The notes: generated by a model not told the origin, from the sequence alone. A stretch of DNA of 64,000 nt from JASGCL01 sp965262775 (GCA_965262775.1 CBDHFT010000007.1:186001-250000), one strand, 5' to 3'; positions 15,697-25,245 are shown, counted from the first letter of the stretch. Program-made: numbers and translations.

Positions 15697-16803
15697 TCAA
15701 CGGAACGGTGGGGCGTACATCAACCCGCCACGCGTATAAAGATCATTCAAGCCACGTTTTTGCAAGCCCAATTGATCCAGGTATTTGTGATACACTTCGC
15801 CGTAATTACCAACTTGCTTGATAACACGATAAGCCCAATCTTTGTCTAAGCCCAAATATTTGCCTGTGTTTTCGCCATTTAAGCCCAAAAAGCGGTTTAC
15901 TTCGGGGTCGGCGTTGTTACCCGACTGCACTATTTTATCAACATTTTGGCTGGTGATATTTTTTTCTTCGGCATATATCATGGCATACATCACCCAACGT
16001 GTAATGTTCGACCATTGCTCATCCCCTTCGCGTATCGCGGGGGTAAGTGGTTCTTTCGAAATGATTTCTGGCAAAACCTTAAAATCATTGGGATTTTTCT
16101 GGCTGAGGCGGTTCGCGGCGAGGCTGGAACGATCGGTCGTGTAAGCATCGCATTTGCCCGCTATCAAATTTTGCATCGCAACATCGCTGGTATCAACCAC
16201 GATGGGCGTTGTTTTAATATTGTAGCGTCTAAAATAATCGGCCATGTTTAACTCAGTCGTGGTGCCCGCTTCCACGCAAACGCGTGCGCCATTCAATTGC
16301 TTAATCGTTGCCACGCCGCGGTCAATCAGGCGTTTGCCGACCATGAAGCCTTGCCCATCATAATAATTGGGGGGCAAAAAGTTTAATTTCAGGTCGGTAT
16401 CGCGGCTCATAGAATAGGTTGTGTTGCGCGACAGAATATCAACTTCCCCCGATGACAAAACAGTGAATCGTTCTTTGGGCGAGAGGTTGCGGTAAATAAC
16501 TTTATTTTTATCGTTCAAAATCGCGGCGGCAAGCGCTTGGCAAACGGCAATGTCTATGCCTTCCCAACTGCCATCATCGTTTTGTTTAGAAAAACCCAAT
16601 AACCCAGCATTATGGATGCCGCAGGTCAGGGTTTTTTTCGATTGAATGGATTTCAGAACGCTTGAAGCGGCCGAGGCTGGCTGCACCAAGGCAACCTGGG
16701 CCAGCACCGCCGAACCCGTGGCCAATGTCATCAACCATGCTTGCATGGCTTGTTTTTTCGATGCCGTATTTTTTACGGCGTCATTTTTTATAAGTTTTTT
16801 CAT
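15697..16803 (-). CDS. aapJ: General L-amino acid ABC transporter, periplasmic binding protein
   Basis: Solute receptor of the Aap importer, 368 residues. The N-terminal ~50 residues include a signal sequence ending in QPASAAS. The mature protein begins with the family's LKSIQSKKTLTCGIHNAGLLG, followed by GIDIAVCQALAAAI and the ligand-site region VCVEAGTTTELNMADYFR. The start is decided by a GGAGAGG ribosome-binding site 9 bp before ATG 16803; an upstream ATG at 16821 would overlap that site. First gene of the operon. Confidence 0.94.
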   Translation of the reverse strand: MKKLIKNDAVKNTASKKQAMQAWLMTLATGSAVLAQVALVQPASAASSVLKSIQSKKTLTCGIHNAGLLGFSKQNDDGSWEGIDIAVCQALAAAILNDKNKVIYRNLSPKERFTVLSSGEVDILSRNTTYSMSRDTDLKLNFLPPNYYDGQGFMVGKRLIDRGVATIKQLNGARVCVEAGTTTELNMADYFRRYNIKTTPIVVDTSDVAMQNLIAGKCDAYTTDRSSLAANRLSQKNPNDFKVLPEIISKEPLTPAIREGDEQWSNITRWVMYAMIYAEEKNITSQNVDKIVQSGNNADPEVNRFLGLNGENTGKYLGLDKDWAYRVIKQVGNYGEVYHKYLDQLGLQKRGLNDLYTRGGLMYAPPFR

Positions 16804-17196
16804 TTTCTTTATCCTCTCCATATTATGTTTATATTTTGTTAATTTTTTTTACAACTGCCATCATACCAACAACATTTTTTTAAAAAATAGCGACTTTATC
16901 CCTTTTTTTTAATATTTTTACGATAATTTTATATATTTTATATATTTTATCCTCATTATCATAACAAGAGCACTCCCTTTACACAACAACTAAATTTTTA
17001 CATTTTGCCCCTCTAAAAGACAAATTACAGCCCACAACCAGCACCCTTATTATTTTTGCCCTGTTATTGTAAAAGTTTTTTTCCTATCGCGCAATAAAAA
17101 ATTGGCAAAAATATAATAAATTATTGAAAAAGTGGTAATAGTAATATATTATAATACAAGTAAATATAAATAAAAAATAATAACTATTATTAATTC
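16804..17196. promoter_or_regulatory. Divergent AT-rich promoter region between aapJ and aguB
   Basis: A 393-bp region that must hold the promoters of the aap operon (leftward) and of the amidase gene (rightward). It is very AT-rich, with a repeated TTTTATATA motif around 16927-16950. I could not single out a convincing -35/-10 pair and see no gene or known structured RNA in it. Confidence 0.4.
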
Positions 17197-18087
17197 ATGA
17201 TGATTACATTGGGTGCTGTTCAATTTGCTATGTCGTCTGACACGGGCAACGAAAAAAACAACAATCATGACAAGGCCGAAATGATGGTGCGTCAAGCCGC
17301 CAGCCAGGGGGCGCAGGTTATCCTTATTCCCGAATTGTTTTCTGCCCCCTATTTCTGCAAGGAAATGCGCGCCGAGTATTTTGCGCAAGCTCACAGCCGC
17401 GATAATCACCCGCTGCTCCAACGTTTTTCATCGGTGGCGCGCGAACTGGGCGTGGTTATCCCCGTTAGTTTTTTTGAAAAAGCCAACAACGCCCATTACA
17501 ACAGCCTTGTCATGATAGATGCCGACGGCAAAGAATTAGGAATCTACCGCAAATCGCACATTCCTGACGGTGTGGGTTATGAAGAGAAATTTTACTTTTC
17601 ACCTGGCGACACGGGGTTTAAAGTTTGGCAGACTGCCTTCGCCAAGGTGGGTTTGGGAATATGTTGGGATCAATGGTTTCCTGAGGCTGCTCGGATAATG
17701 GCCCTCAAAGGAGCCGAAGTTTTGCTTTACCCCACCGCCATTGGTTCGGAACCACCTGCACCAACCTATGATTCATCCGACCATTGGCAAAATACCATGT
17801 TGGGCCATGCCGCGGCCAATATCATGCCCGTGATGGCGGCCAACCGCATTGGCACCGAACAGGCCAAAAATGGTAACAGCATTACCTTCTACGGTCGCTC
17901 CTTCATTGGCGATTACCAGGGCAATAGGGTCGCCGAATCGCCGCGCGACAAGGAATCCATCATCACCCATGGGTTTGATTTGGTGGCGATTGGTGAATTG
18001 CGCCGTTCGTGGGGGGTATTTCGCGACCGTCGAGTTGACCTCTACAAGGATCTTTTAACCATGGATGGTTTTACCCGCCCTTCTTAG
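17197..18087 (+). CDS. aguB: N-carbamoylputrescine amidase
   Basis: Nitrilase-superfamily enzyme that converts N-carbamoylputrescine to putrescine, CO2 and ammonia in the arginine-agmatine route. The catalytic triad is visible as Glu46 (IPELF), Lys119 (YRKSHIP) and Cys156 (GICWDQWFPEAAR), and the segment PDGVGYEEKFYFSPGDTGF is characteristic of AguB. At 296 residues it has the usual length. Two ATGs (17197, 17200) start the frame and no clear ribosome-binding site is seen. The agmatine deiminase partner is not in the window. The PotD-like proteins at 32-35 kb are the only other polyamine-related genes. Confidence 0.93.
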   Translation: MMITLGAVQFAMSSDTGNEKNNNHDKAEMMVRQAASQGAQVILIPELFSAPYFCKEMRAEYFAQAHSRDNHPLLQRFSSVARELGVVIPVSFFEKANNAHYNSLVMIDADGKELGIYRKSHIPDGVGYEEKFYFSPGDTGFKVWQTAFAKVGLGICWDQWFPEAARIMALKGAEVLLYPTAIGSEPPAPTYDSSDHWQNTMLGHAAANIMPVMAANRIGTEQAKNGNSITFYGRSFIGDYQGNRVAESPRDKESIITHGFDLVAIGELRRSWGVFRDRRVDLYKDLLTMDGFTRPS

Positions 18088-18104
18088 ATAATTACTTACC
18101 CTCG

Positions 18105-19301
18105 TTATCCGACTCTCATATCGCCATAACCATGGGCATCGGCTTGGGCATTACTTTGGGCATCACTTTGGGAATCATCCATCATTTGCCAAGCGGTTAG
18201 TAGGGGCAGTTTTTCCCTGCGGCGTCTGGCACGCTCCACGGCTTCGCCCAACTTGGCACGCCTTAACCTTGCCCCCACGCCATCCCTTATCATGTTCATC
18301 AAAAATGGCAACATGGCCGAGGTCGGCACCCCCGATTCATCAAATTCATGTAAAAACGGATAAAGTTTTTCCTGAAAAAACTCTTCGCTCACTTGGGCCG
18401 AATATTCGGCTTGCGCGTTTAATTGTCTTTGGCTTGCGGTCATATCTTTTATCCTATCGGCGGCCATCAACAAAAACGGGTTGGCTATGGCGGCGCGTCC
18501 TATCATCACACCGTCGCAATGTTGCAGATGTTGTTGGGCATCATCTAAGGTTTGTATCCCGCCATTGATAATAATTTCTAAATGGGGGAATTTCTTTTTC
18601 AAATCATAAACCCGTTGATAATTAAGCGGCGGCACGTGTCGGTTCTGCCTTGGGTTTAATCCTTTCAATATCGCCTTGCGCGCATGAATATGAAATAATT
18701 TCACTTGGGGTGCCGCCGTAATAATATCTTCCACAAACCTATCCAAAAATGCGTCATCGGTTTGTTCGTCAACCCCAATACGGCATTTGACCGAAAAAAT
18801 AACATGGGGAAAGGCTTCGCTCATCGCCCGCATGATGCTGGCGACCAAGGCTGGATTTTTCATCAACACCGCGCCAAAATCACCCGCCCGCACTGCCTTT
18901 GACGGGCAACCACAGTTCAAATTTATTTCACGAAACCCTGCCCTAACAATCAATTCGCTGGCTTGCACTGCATCCGCCACTTCCCCCGCCCCTAGTTGGA
19001 AGGCTACCGCCCCCTCCTCGCCCCCAGTGCGCAACTGCTGCTTTTTTTTCTCCAAATTTTGCATGAAGATAAGGCTTTTGGCTGGCACCATTTCGCCATA
19101 GATTTTTATGGTGGGGTTAAATAATCGCAAAAATCGCCGCCCCCAATAATGGGTTGCCGCCATCATGGGCGCAACCGACAGATAATGGGAAAGGTCGGGG
19201 CGTAAGGACGTGCCTTCTTTGCCTACCCCATCTTTGTCGCCCCTATCAACAGGTGATTGCGACAGGTTAGAAATAAATGGCGAAGGCGATTGCGTAGACA
19301 T
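18105..19301 (-). CDS. dusA: tRNA-dihydrouridine synthase, DusA type
   Basis: Flavoenzyme that reduces uridines in the tRNA D-loop (positions 20/20a for DusA). Signatures are the N-terminal VAPMMAATHYWGRRFLRLF (DusA has MMxxT/DxHxR), the catalytic cysteine in INLNCGCPSKAV, the FMN-binding VKCRIGVD, HARKAILKGLNPRQNRHVPP and INGGIQ. The enzyme core is flanked by tails that are unusual for the family: about 38 polar residues before the core, and a Ser/Asp/Gln/Ala-rich C-terminal repeat (SQSDAQSNAQADAHG). The total of 398 residues exceeds the usual ~330. It converges on aguB with 17 bp between stops. Confidence 0.93.
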   Translation of the reverse strand: MSTQSPSPFISNLSQSPVDRGDKDGVGKEGTSLRPDLSHYLSVAPMMAATHYWGRRFLRLFNPTIKIYGEMVPAKSLIFMQNLEKKKQQLRTGGEEGAVAFQLGAGEVADAVQASELIVRAGFREINLNCGCPSKAVRAGDFGAVLMKNPALVASIMRAMSEAFPHVIFSVKCRIGVDEQTDDAFLDRFVEDIITAAPQVKLFHIHARKAILKGLNPRQNRHVPPLNYQRVYDLKKKFPHLEIIINGGIQTLDDAQQHLQHCDGVMIGRAAIANPFLLMAADRIKDMTASQRQLNAQAEYSAQVSEEFFQEKLYPFLHEFDESGVPTSAMLPFLMNMIRDGVGARLRRAKLGEAVERARRRREKLPLLTAWQMMDDSQSDAQSNAQADAHGYGDMRVG

Positions 19302-19342
19302 GGCGGCGGGACGGCAGAAAATAATTTTTATAAAACTGGCTT

Positions 19343-20077
19343 TTATAAGGTTAGGGCGGAAGCCTGGGCGTCTTGAAAAAAGTTAAGCACCGCCTCGCGC
19401 GAATAATCGGTCAGGTCTTTCCCAAACAATGGTAATTTTTCTATCATGTCGCTTGGCATGGTAATTATTTTACAACCACAACGCGCCGCCTCGACCGCGC
19501 TAAAAACCTGCCTTGTTCCCGCCCACAACAATTCGGCATGGGGCCTGTTGGCATGGGCCAGTGCTGCGGCGGCTTCCCGCACCATTGGTTCGGGGTCAAC
19601 CCCCGTATCGGCAATGCGCCCAGCGAAGATAGAAAGGACGGCAGGGGTTTTGTCCGCAAGAAAGGGCAATAATGCAACGATCTGCTCAACGGTAAAGATG
19701 GCGGTGATATTGAGTTTGATACCAGCCTGGCTCAAGGTTTTGATAACCTCATGCGTTGGCACCCCCGCGGTGTTGGTGATGGGAACCTTAACATAAACAT
19801 TGTCGGCCCAACTGGCCAATATTTTTCCTTGGCTTATCATATCTTGGTTGTTATCGGCAAAAATCTCAAAACTGATAGGTTTTTTTATCTCGGCCAATAA
19901 TTCCTGGGCAAATTTTTTATAATCACTCACCCCCGATTTTTTCATCAAACTGGGGTTGGTGGTAAACCCCGCGACATAGGGTAATTTGTTCAGGGCGAAC
20001 ATTTTATTTTTATCGGCACCATCGGCATAAATGGCGATATTTGGCAATTTCATCGGTGCAGTGGTTGATGTTGTCAT
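19343..20077 (-). CDS. Transaldolase family protein
   Basis: Class I aldolase of the transaldolase family, 244 residues, in the small (TalC/FSA-like) size class. Visible motifs are AGFTTNPSLMKKSG, the beta-strand YVKVPITN that carries the Schiff-base lysine, and LNITAIFTVEQ. It would move a dihydroxyacetone unit between sugar phosphates in the non-oxidative pentose phosphate pathway, or act as a fructose-6-phosphate aldolase; sequence alone does not decide. A good ribosome-binding site (AGGAG, about 10 bp before ATG 20077) fixes the start. Confidence 0.88.
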   Translation of the reverse strand: MTTSTTAPMKLPNIAIYADGADKNKMFALNKLPYVAGFTTNPSLMKKSGVSDYKKFAQELLAEIKKPISFEIFADNNQDMISQGKILASWADNVYVKVPITNTAGVPTHEVIKTLSQAGIKLNITAIFTVEQIVALLPFLADKTPAVLSIFAGRIADTGVDPEPMVREAAAALAHANRPHAELLWAGTRQVFSAVEAARCGCKIITMPSDMIEKLPLFGKDLTDYSREAVLNFFQDAQASALTL

Positions 20078-20264
20078 GATGCTGGCTCCTGCTTGTTTTT
20101 TCTATTATTCCTTCTTTCAAAGAACGGGGGAAAAATCAAGTGCAATAAAAAAACCTAAAAAAAGTAATAAACAACCATGAATTAAACCAATGGTTTATAT
20201 TTGCTATGCGGGGTTATGAGAATGCCTCACTCCATAATAAGTAAAATAATATTATTACTTGTCC

Positions 20265-20293
20265 TTGACTTATGAATACATTCAATATAGCAT
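20265..20293 (+). promoter_or_regulatory. Candidate promoter of the mucR-like gene
   Basis: TTGACT (20265-20270) and TAGCAT (20288-20293) are spaced by 17 bp, about 67 bp before the MucR-like start. The surrounding 280-bp gap is AT-rich with ATAATATTAT tracts of the kind MucR proteins bind, so autoregulation is plausible but inferred. Confidence 0.4.
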
Positions 20294-20359
20294 AAAACTC
20301 AATTTTAATATCAACTAAAAGCTATTGCGAGAATTATTAAAGAATTCCCTAAAAATGAT

Positions 20360-20941
20360 ATGACCGAAAATAATTTTGGTAAAAACGACGAAATGACATC
20401 TAGGTTGGCAGGGGGGCATGCTAATTCACAGCCCATGGAGGATGATACATCGCCCGTCGAACATAAACCAATAAGCGAGCGAGAGGTCATCAAAGCCCTG
20501 CAACAGCGCGGCACAAAAACCAGCGATAGACCCCAGGGCAAAATGCAGGGCGACCAAAGCAACCTGCTCTACCTCACCAGTCAAATAGCCGTTGCTTATT
20601 TTCAAAATAACAATGTTGCTTCGACCAATGTGTCCGATGTCATTGCCGCCATTCACCAATCGCTGCGCCAGGTGAAGGACGACAACACGGTTAACAAAAA
20701 ATCGGTGGTCAACATCAGCGATAGCTTAACCCCCGATTATATTATTTGTTTAGAAGACGGAAAAAAATTGAAAATGTTGAAGCGGCATTTGAGAGCCAAT
20801 TTTAACATGTCGCCCACCGAATACCGTGCCAAATGGGGTTTGCCGCCCGATTATCCCATGGTGGCGCCAAATTATGCCAATTTGCGCTCGCAATTTGCCA
20901 AACAAACTGGTTTAGGTAAAGTGGGTAAAAAAAAGGGATAA
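20360..20941 (+). CDS. mucR: MucR/Ros-family transcriptional regulator
   Basis: Prokaryotic zinc-finger-fold regulator; MucR proteins silence AT-rich promoters and in Caulobacter repress CtrA-controlled G1 genes. The C-terminal domain is unmistakable: LTPDYIICLEDGKKLKMLKRHL, YRAKWGLPPDYPMVAPNYA and the final KQTGLG. In the metal site the first Cys, the Asp and the first His are present, but the second His position reads Asn/Phe (HLRANFN), so zinc binding may be absent, as in some family members. The N-terminal extension of about 60 polar residues makes it longer (193) than the usual ~140-150. It stands alone and is followed by TPR-ispE. Confidence 0.92.
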   Translation: MTENNFGKNDEMTSRLAGGHANSQPMEDDTSPVEHKPISEREVIKALQQRGTKTSDRPQGKMQGDQSNLLYLTSQIAVAYFQNNNVASTNVSDVIAAIHQSLRQVKDDNTVNKKSVVNISDSLTPDYIICLEDGKKLKMLKRHLRANFNMSPTEYRAKWGLPPDYPMVAPNYANLRSQFAKQTGLGKVGKKKG

Positions 20942-20998
20942 GATAATCAAAAAATCTAAACGATAAAAAGCAATGGGGCAAAAAGAAAAGGAAGTATA

Positions 20999-22834
20999 AT
21001 GAAAAAATTTTTTCTGCGTAAATCAAATAAATTATCATCCCCCTTGCTAAGCGACCATCAAAACCAAAAAGGAAATTTTTGGTCGAATGGGAAAAAGATA
21101 ATTTTCTCCAAACAAACTCTCTTGGTGGGCTTGGTGGTGGTTGCGGGTATGACGCTACTCAGTCGTTTGCCTGTTTTTTCTTCCGCCAGCAACATGCTGC
21201 GTGGCGGGAATAAAATTGACAATATCAACCTTGCCCCGTTGCTATCGGGCAATTATGCTACCAGCAACAATAATTTTGCGGTTGCTATCAAAAATTTAAG
21301 AAATGCGCTGCGCGATCCCGCCCTTGACGCTGATGCAAAAAACAATATTTACCAACAATTATTCGTCCTCTATATAAAAAATGGTAACTTCGCCAGTGCC
21401 AACAGTTTGCTGTCCAAACTTATGCCCACCGTTACCACCGACAACAAACCCGAAACGTCCAGCTTCGCCAATTTGGTTAATTTGTTTATTACCATAGATC
21501 AAATTAAGCAAAAAAAATGGGAAGGTAATATTTTGCGCGATGATGCCAAGGGCGGAGTCTCCAGCGATCATATTGCCGTTATCTCTGCCTGGGGTGAGGC
21601 TAGCCGCGACCGCGAGGATGCGGCGTTGGCAGCATTGGACGAATTAAAAAAGTCGAAGAACAGCAACGACGAGGCTATTTTGGCGCAACGCGCCATGATG
21701 AAGTTGCTGTTGAAGGAACCATTAAGTTTAAGCGACATCACAACGGGCGAGGAAATCCCCAAACCAAGTGAATTATCATTGGCGCAAAGTCGGCTTTACT
21801 TGCAATCGCTCAGCCTAGAAAAAAAATGGCAAGAGATGGATGATTTCATCACCAACCTTGATCATCCGCTGCCTTTAACTTTGTTAGCCGACGAAGAAAA
21901 AATTAAAAACAAAATTGCCCTGCCGATATTGATAGAAAAACCCGAAGATGGTCTATCTTATTTTGTGTTGGATGCCGCGCTTAATTTGCTGTCGGTTAAT
22001 CCTGACGTTGCGCTGATATTTTGTCAATTGGCTTTGTTTGCCAACCCCAAGAATTTTGACGCCGCCTTCATGTTGGCCAACATCGACAGCAACGTTGGTT
22101 TGGTTAATAATTCTTTTTCGATATTGGATGATTTGAAAAGAAATAAAAATTACTTTCATATGGCCAACCTGACCGAAAATAATTTGTTGTATGGTTTGGG
22201 CGATGCCGAGCAGGCGAAAAAGAATTTAACCAACCTCATCCGTGACTTCCCCGCCATTGTTGATTATTCTTTGTTGTTAGGGCAAATCAACATGAGTGAA
22301 AAAAATTATCGCGAAGCCGAACGCAATTATGCCGCGGTGTTGGAAGAAAGCAAAAATTATAAGCAGAATGACCGTGCTTGGTTTTATTATTTTCAATATG
22401 GCATAGCCTTAGAACGGCAAAGCAAATGGGCATTGGCAGAAAACAATTTCTTGATAGCCCTGAAACTAAACCCCGATTCTGCGGAAACCCTTAACTACCT
22501 TGGTTATTCGTGGATTCAACGGCATAAAAATGTTGGACAGGCTTTGGCAATGTTGCAAAAGGCAAATAAATTATCGCCCAACAATGGTGCTATCCTTGAT
22601 TCGTTGGGTTGGGCATATTACCAATTGGGCAAATATGAAACGGCGCGTGGTTATTTAGAAAAAGCCGGGCAGTTGGTTGCCGACGACCCCGATATCAACG
22701 AACATTTGGGTGATGTTTATTGGCGTTTAAAGCAAAAAACCACGGCGCAATTATTCTGGCAAAAATCATTGAGCAATTTGGATGATGATGGATTGCGCGG
22801 GCGATTGGAAAACAAAATAAAATCTGGTTTGTAA
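20999..22834 (+). CDS. Membrane-anchored tetratricopeptide-repeat protein
   Basis: A 611-residue protein with an N-terminal cytoplasmic stretch, one hydrophobic segment (about residues 40-62, LLVGLVVVAGMTLLSRLPVF) and a long helical-repeat domain. The C-terminal third contains clear TPR units (ALKLNPDSAETLNYLGYSWI, KLSPNNGAILDSLGWAYYQL and a DDPDINEHLGDVYWRL unit). The domain probably faces the periplasm and serves in protein-protein assembly. A good AAGGAAG site precedes ATG 20999. A TPR protein directly before ispE is a recurring arrangement in alphaproteobacteria, but the functional link is not known. Confidence 0.85.
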   Translation: MKKFFLRKSNKLSSPLLSDHQNQKGNFWSNGKKIIFSKQTLLVGLVVVAGMTLLSRLPVFSSASNMLRGGNKIDNINLAPLLSGNYATSNNNFAVAIKNLRNALRDPALDADAKNNIYQQLFVLYIKNGNFASANSLLSKLMPTVTTDNKPETSSFANLVNLFITIDQIKQKKWEGNILRDDAKGGVSSDHIAVISAWGEASRDREDAALAALDELKKSKNSNDEAILAQRAMMKLLLKEPLSLSDITTGEEIPKPSELSLAQSRLYLQSLSLEKKWQEMDDFITNLDHPLPLTLLADEEKIKNKIALPILIEKPEDGLSYFVLDAALNLLSVNPDVALIFCQLALFANPKNFDAAFMLANIDSNVGLVNNSFSILDDLKRNKNYFHMANLTENNLLYGLGDAEQAKKNLTNLIRDFPAIVDYSLLLGQINMSEKNYREAERNYAAVLEESKNYKQNDRAWFYYFQYGIALERQSKWALAENNFLIALKLNPDSAETLNYLGYSWIQRHKNVGQALAMLQKANKLSPNNGAILDSLGWAYYQLGKYETARGYLEKAGQLVADDPDINEHLGDVYWRLKQKTTAQLFWQKSLSNLDDDGLRGRLENKIKSGL

Positions 22835-22890
22835 AAAAATTATCTCATCATTTGATTTCATAATTTATCAAAAATAATATTACCTTTGTG

Positions 22891-23793
22891 ATGCGCCCGC
22901 AGGATAGCACCATATTATTGGCGCCCGCCAAAATAAATTTGGCTTTGCAGGTCGCAGGTCGCAGGGATGATGGTTATCACCTGCTATCATCGTTGGTGGC
23001 GTGCGTTAACTTTGGCGACGAGATAACCATCATGCCGAGCGCAGAACCCTATAATCCCAGCACCGATTTAACAATCACGGGAGAATTTGTTGCCCATGTC
23101 GGTGCCGAAAAAAATAATTTTATTACCCGCGCCATAGAATTATGCCAAACCGCCAGTGGTCAACAATTTTGTGGCAAGGTTATGTTGGAAAAAAAAATAC
23201 CCATCGGTGGTGGTTTGGGCGGCGGCACCAGCGACGGCATAGCCATGATGCGTTATTTGGCAAACCAATGGCAATTGGACGCGGCCACCCAAAAAAATAT
23301 AGCAGAAAAAATTGGCGCGGACGGCCCCGCTATTTTTTTTGGTAAGCCATGTTTGGTATCGGGCATTGGCGATGCGATAAGCCCTGTCCCCCTGCCCGCG
23401 GATTTTTACACTTGGCATTTGTTATTGGTATCAAGCGGGGTGTTTGTTTCAACGCGCGATGTTTTTGCAAAACGATCAGCCATTGATAGTAAGTGGGATG
23501 CTCCCTTTTCTCTTTCAAACGCCGCTTCACCAACCTCACCACCCGTGCCATCGGTTGATAATATCATGACATGGCGCAATGGGCTCGAGGATGCGGCTTG
23601 CCAATTATACCCAGCCTTATCATTGGTTAAAAAATCAATTTTACAAAACGAAGGATGTTTGCTTAGCAACATGACGGGCAGCGGCGGATGTTTTTATGGA
23701 TTGTTCGATAGCGATGCCCATGCCGAGGACGCATTGCATCATTTGCGGCAACAAAATTTTTGGGCGAAGCGCGTAAAAATAAGGGCGCGATAG
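22891..23793 (+). CDS. ispE: 4-diphosphocytidyl-2-C-methyl-D-erythritol kinase
   Basis: GHMP kinase of the MEP isoprenoid pathway, phosphorylating CDP-ME. The N-terminal APAKINLALQVAGRRDDGYH carries the substrate-binding lysine and tyrosine/histidine, the ATP-binding glycine loop is PIGGGLGGGTSDG, and the C-terminal motif is NMTGSGGCFYGLF. At 300 residues it has the normal length. A GTG lies one codon before the chosen ATG. It follows the TPR gene by 56 bp. Together with ispH it shows that the organism makes isoprenoids through MEP. Confidence 0.95.
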   Translation: MRPQDSTILLAPAKINLALQVAGRRDDGYHLLSSLVACVNFGDEITIMPSAEPYNPSTDLTITGEFVAHVGAEKNNFITRAIELCQTASGQQFCGKVMLEKKIPIGGGLGGGTSDGIAMMRYLANQWQLDAATQKNIAEKIGADGPAIFFGKPCLVSGIGDAISPVPLPADFYTWHLLLVSSGVFVSTRDVFAKRSAIDSKWDAPFSLSNAASPTSPPVPSVDNIMTWRNGLEDAACQLYPALSLVKKSILQNEGCLLSNMTGSGGCFYGLFDSDAHAEDALHHLRQQNFWAKRVKIRAR

Positions 23794-23972
23794 ATTGCTA
23801 GCAAATACAATCAAAGGGTAATTTTTGCGGTCTGGGTTGCTTAAATTCTTGCCTTCCTGAGCGTGGCAAGCTATAGATATATTGGATAAAAAAAATTTTA
23901 CTGGGTTGCCCTTGCGATGGGTGGCCTTTACTATCACCTTGCAATATTCACTTATATAGCCACCATAATATA

Positions 23973-25172
23973 ATGAAAAAATTCTCTTTTAATTTTATAT
24001 TGCTTGCTGGCTTATCTTTCATGTTGACGGGCTGTGGGCCCGATGCTGACGGTATTTGGTGGCGCGCGTCGGGCACGGCGGGCATGATGGTCGGGCAAAG
24101 GGATGGCAGCGAGTATTTTATCAGCGGCGACGAACCATTTGCGGTGTTAATCGGCAACAAAACATTTTTGGAAGGCGGCAACGCGGTTGACGCCGCGGTT
24201 GCCACCGCCATCGCCATGACCGCGACCCAACCATTAAGCACCAGCCTGGGTGCGGGCGGTGCTTGCCAAGCATTGTTGCCCGACGCATCGGGCGAATTAA
24301 CCCCCATGGCTGTTTCCTTTAACGGTGCCAATCCCGCCGATTCGATGATATCGACCCTTTATCAAATTCATGTTGAGCATGGTCGTTTACCGTGGGCCAA
24401 AGTGGTGGCGCCCGCGGAAAAACTTATTCGTATAGGATTCCCCGATAACAACGCGACTCGCACCCAAGAAAAAAATCCATTTTGGAAACGCGATGACAGC
24501 GGGCTTATCACCAATCCCGAATTGGCGGAAAGTTTTAGCACCCTGCGCTTGCGGCCCCTGTCTTTTATTTTTGGCACCAAGGACGATACGATGAATTTCC
24601 ATTATGAAAAATCAGGCTTGGGGTATAATCAAAAAATGACGCGCGGTCAGGCATTAAAAACATTGCGCATGACGCCGCTGGCAACATTGCCCATGCGGTC
24701 CATCAACCCCACGGCCCAGGTGGCGGTTATGAAAAACCAAACCCTGACGGGTTATGGTCGGCAATGGGTTAATTATTTAAGCAGTATCGTCAATAATAAC
24801 GCGGGGGGGAAAACGGTGAAGCAACCGAATAAGGCAGGCGTGGGGTTGATGGAAAGCGCGGTGATGGCGGTTGATGCGTCGGGGCGCGCCCTGTCATGTC
24901 ATTTTATTATCCAGGATAGCGCCGACACCCCACCCACCAAGGTTGATGGTTTGGGATTTTTTGCGCCGTTGGACGGGGTGAAGACGATATCGGCGCGCGG
25001 GTTTTTTGTTTTAAACCCATCGGGCACCCCCATGGGGTTGGTCAGTTTGGGGCAGTCGGTTCGCGCCGTGATGTGCAGCAGCGACCTTGCCGAAAACTTT
25101 TTCAACAAAGATGAATGCAAATGGATTCGCAACGAAACCGACAGCGGTTTAGCGATTAAGGGCGTTAGATAA
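23973..25172 (+). CDS. Degenerate gamma-glutamyltransferase-like lipoprotein
   Basis: A 399-residue protein with a lipoprotein signal (FMLTGC, Cys21). The N-terminal half resembles gamma-glutamyltransferase (GGT): FLEGGNAVDAAVATAIAMTA followed by LSTSLGAGG, and an alpha-helical AxKLIRIGF segment. GGT matures by self-cleavage at a Thr in TTHxSVVD; the corresponding region here appears to be MESAVMAVDASGRALS, so the catalytic Thr is replaced. The protein is also shorter than GGT (about 550-580). It is therefore probably not an active transferase but a periplasmic binding or scaffold protein. It lies 180 bp after ispE on the same strand. That 180-bp gap shows nothing clear. Confidence 0.72.
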   Translation: MKKFSFNFILLAGLSFMLTGCGPDADGIWWRASGTAGMMVGQRDGSEYFISGDEPFAVLIGNKTFLEGGNAVDAAVATAIAMTATQPLSTSLGAGGACQALLPDASGELTPMAVSFNGANPADSMISTLYQIHVEHGRLPWAKVVAPAEKLIRIGFPDNNATRTQEKNPFWKRDDSGLITNPELAESFSTLRLRPLSFIFGTKDDTMNFHYEKSGLGYNQKMTRGQALKTLRMTPLATLPMRSINPTAQVAVMKNQTLTGYGRQWVNYLSSIVNNNAGGKTVKQPNKAGVGLMESAVMAVDASGRALSCHFIIQDSADTPPTKVDGLGFFAPLDGVKTISARGFFVLNPSGTPMGLVSLGQSVRAVMCSSDLAENFFNKDECKWIRNETDSGLAIKGVR

Positions 25173-25245
25173 TCATCTGCTCGCTTATTTTTTTGTTTGT
25201 AATTTTTTTATTATTTATCTATCTTTAGTATATTAAGGATGGTAA

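Noticed and set aside
16804..17196. Repeated TTTTATATA tracts as a replication or partition element
   Set aside because: They are simple AT-rich repeats in a divergent promoter region; no DnaA box, parS-like palindrome or iteron order supports another role.
23794..23972. A TGGC...TTGC pair resembling a sigma-54 promoter before the GGT-like gene
   Set aside because: The spacing between the two elements is 13 bp instead of the required 7, so it is not a -24/-12 promoter.
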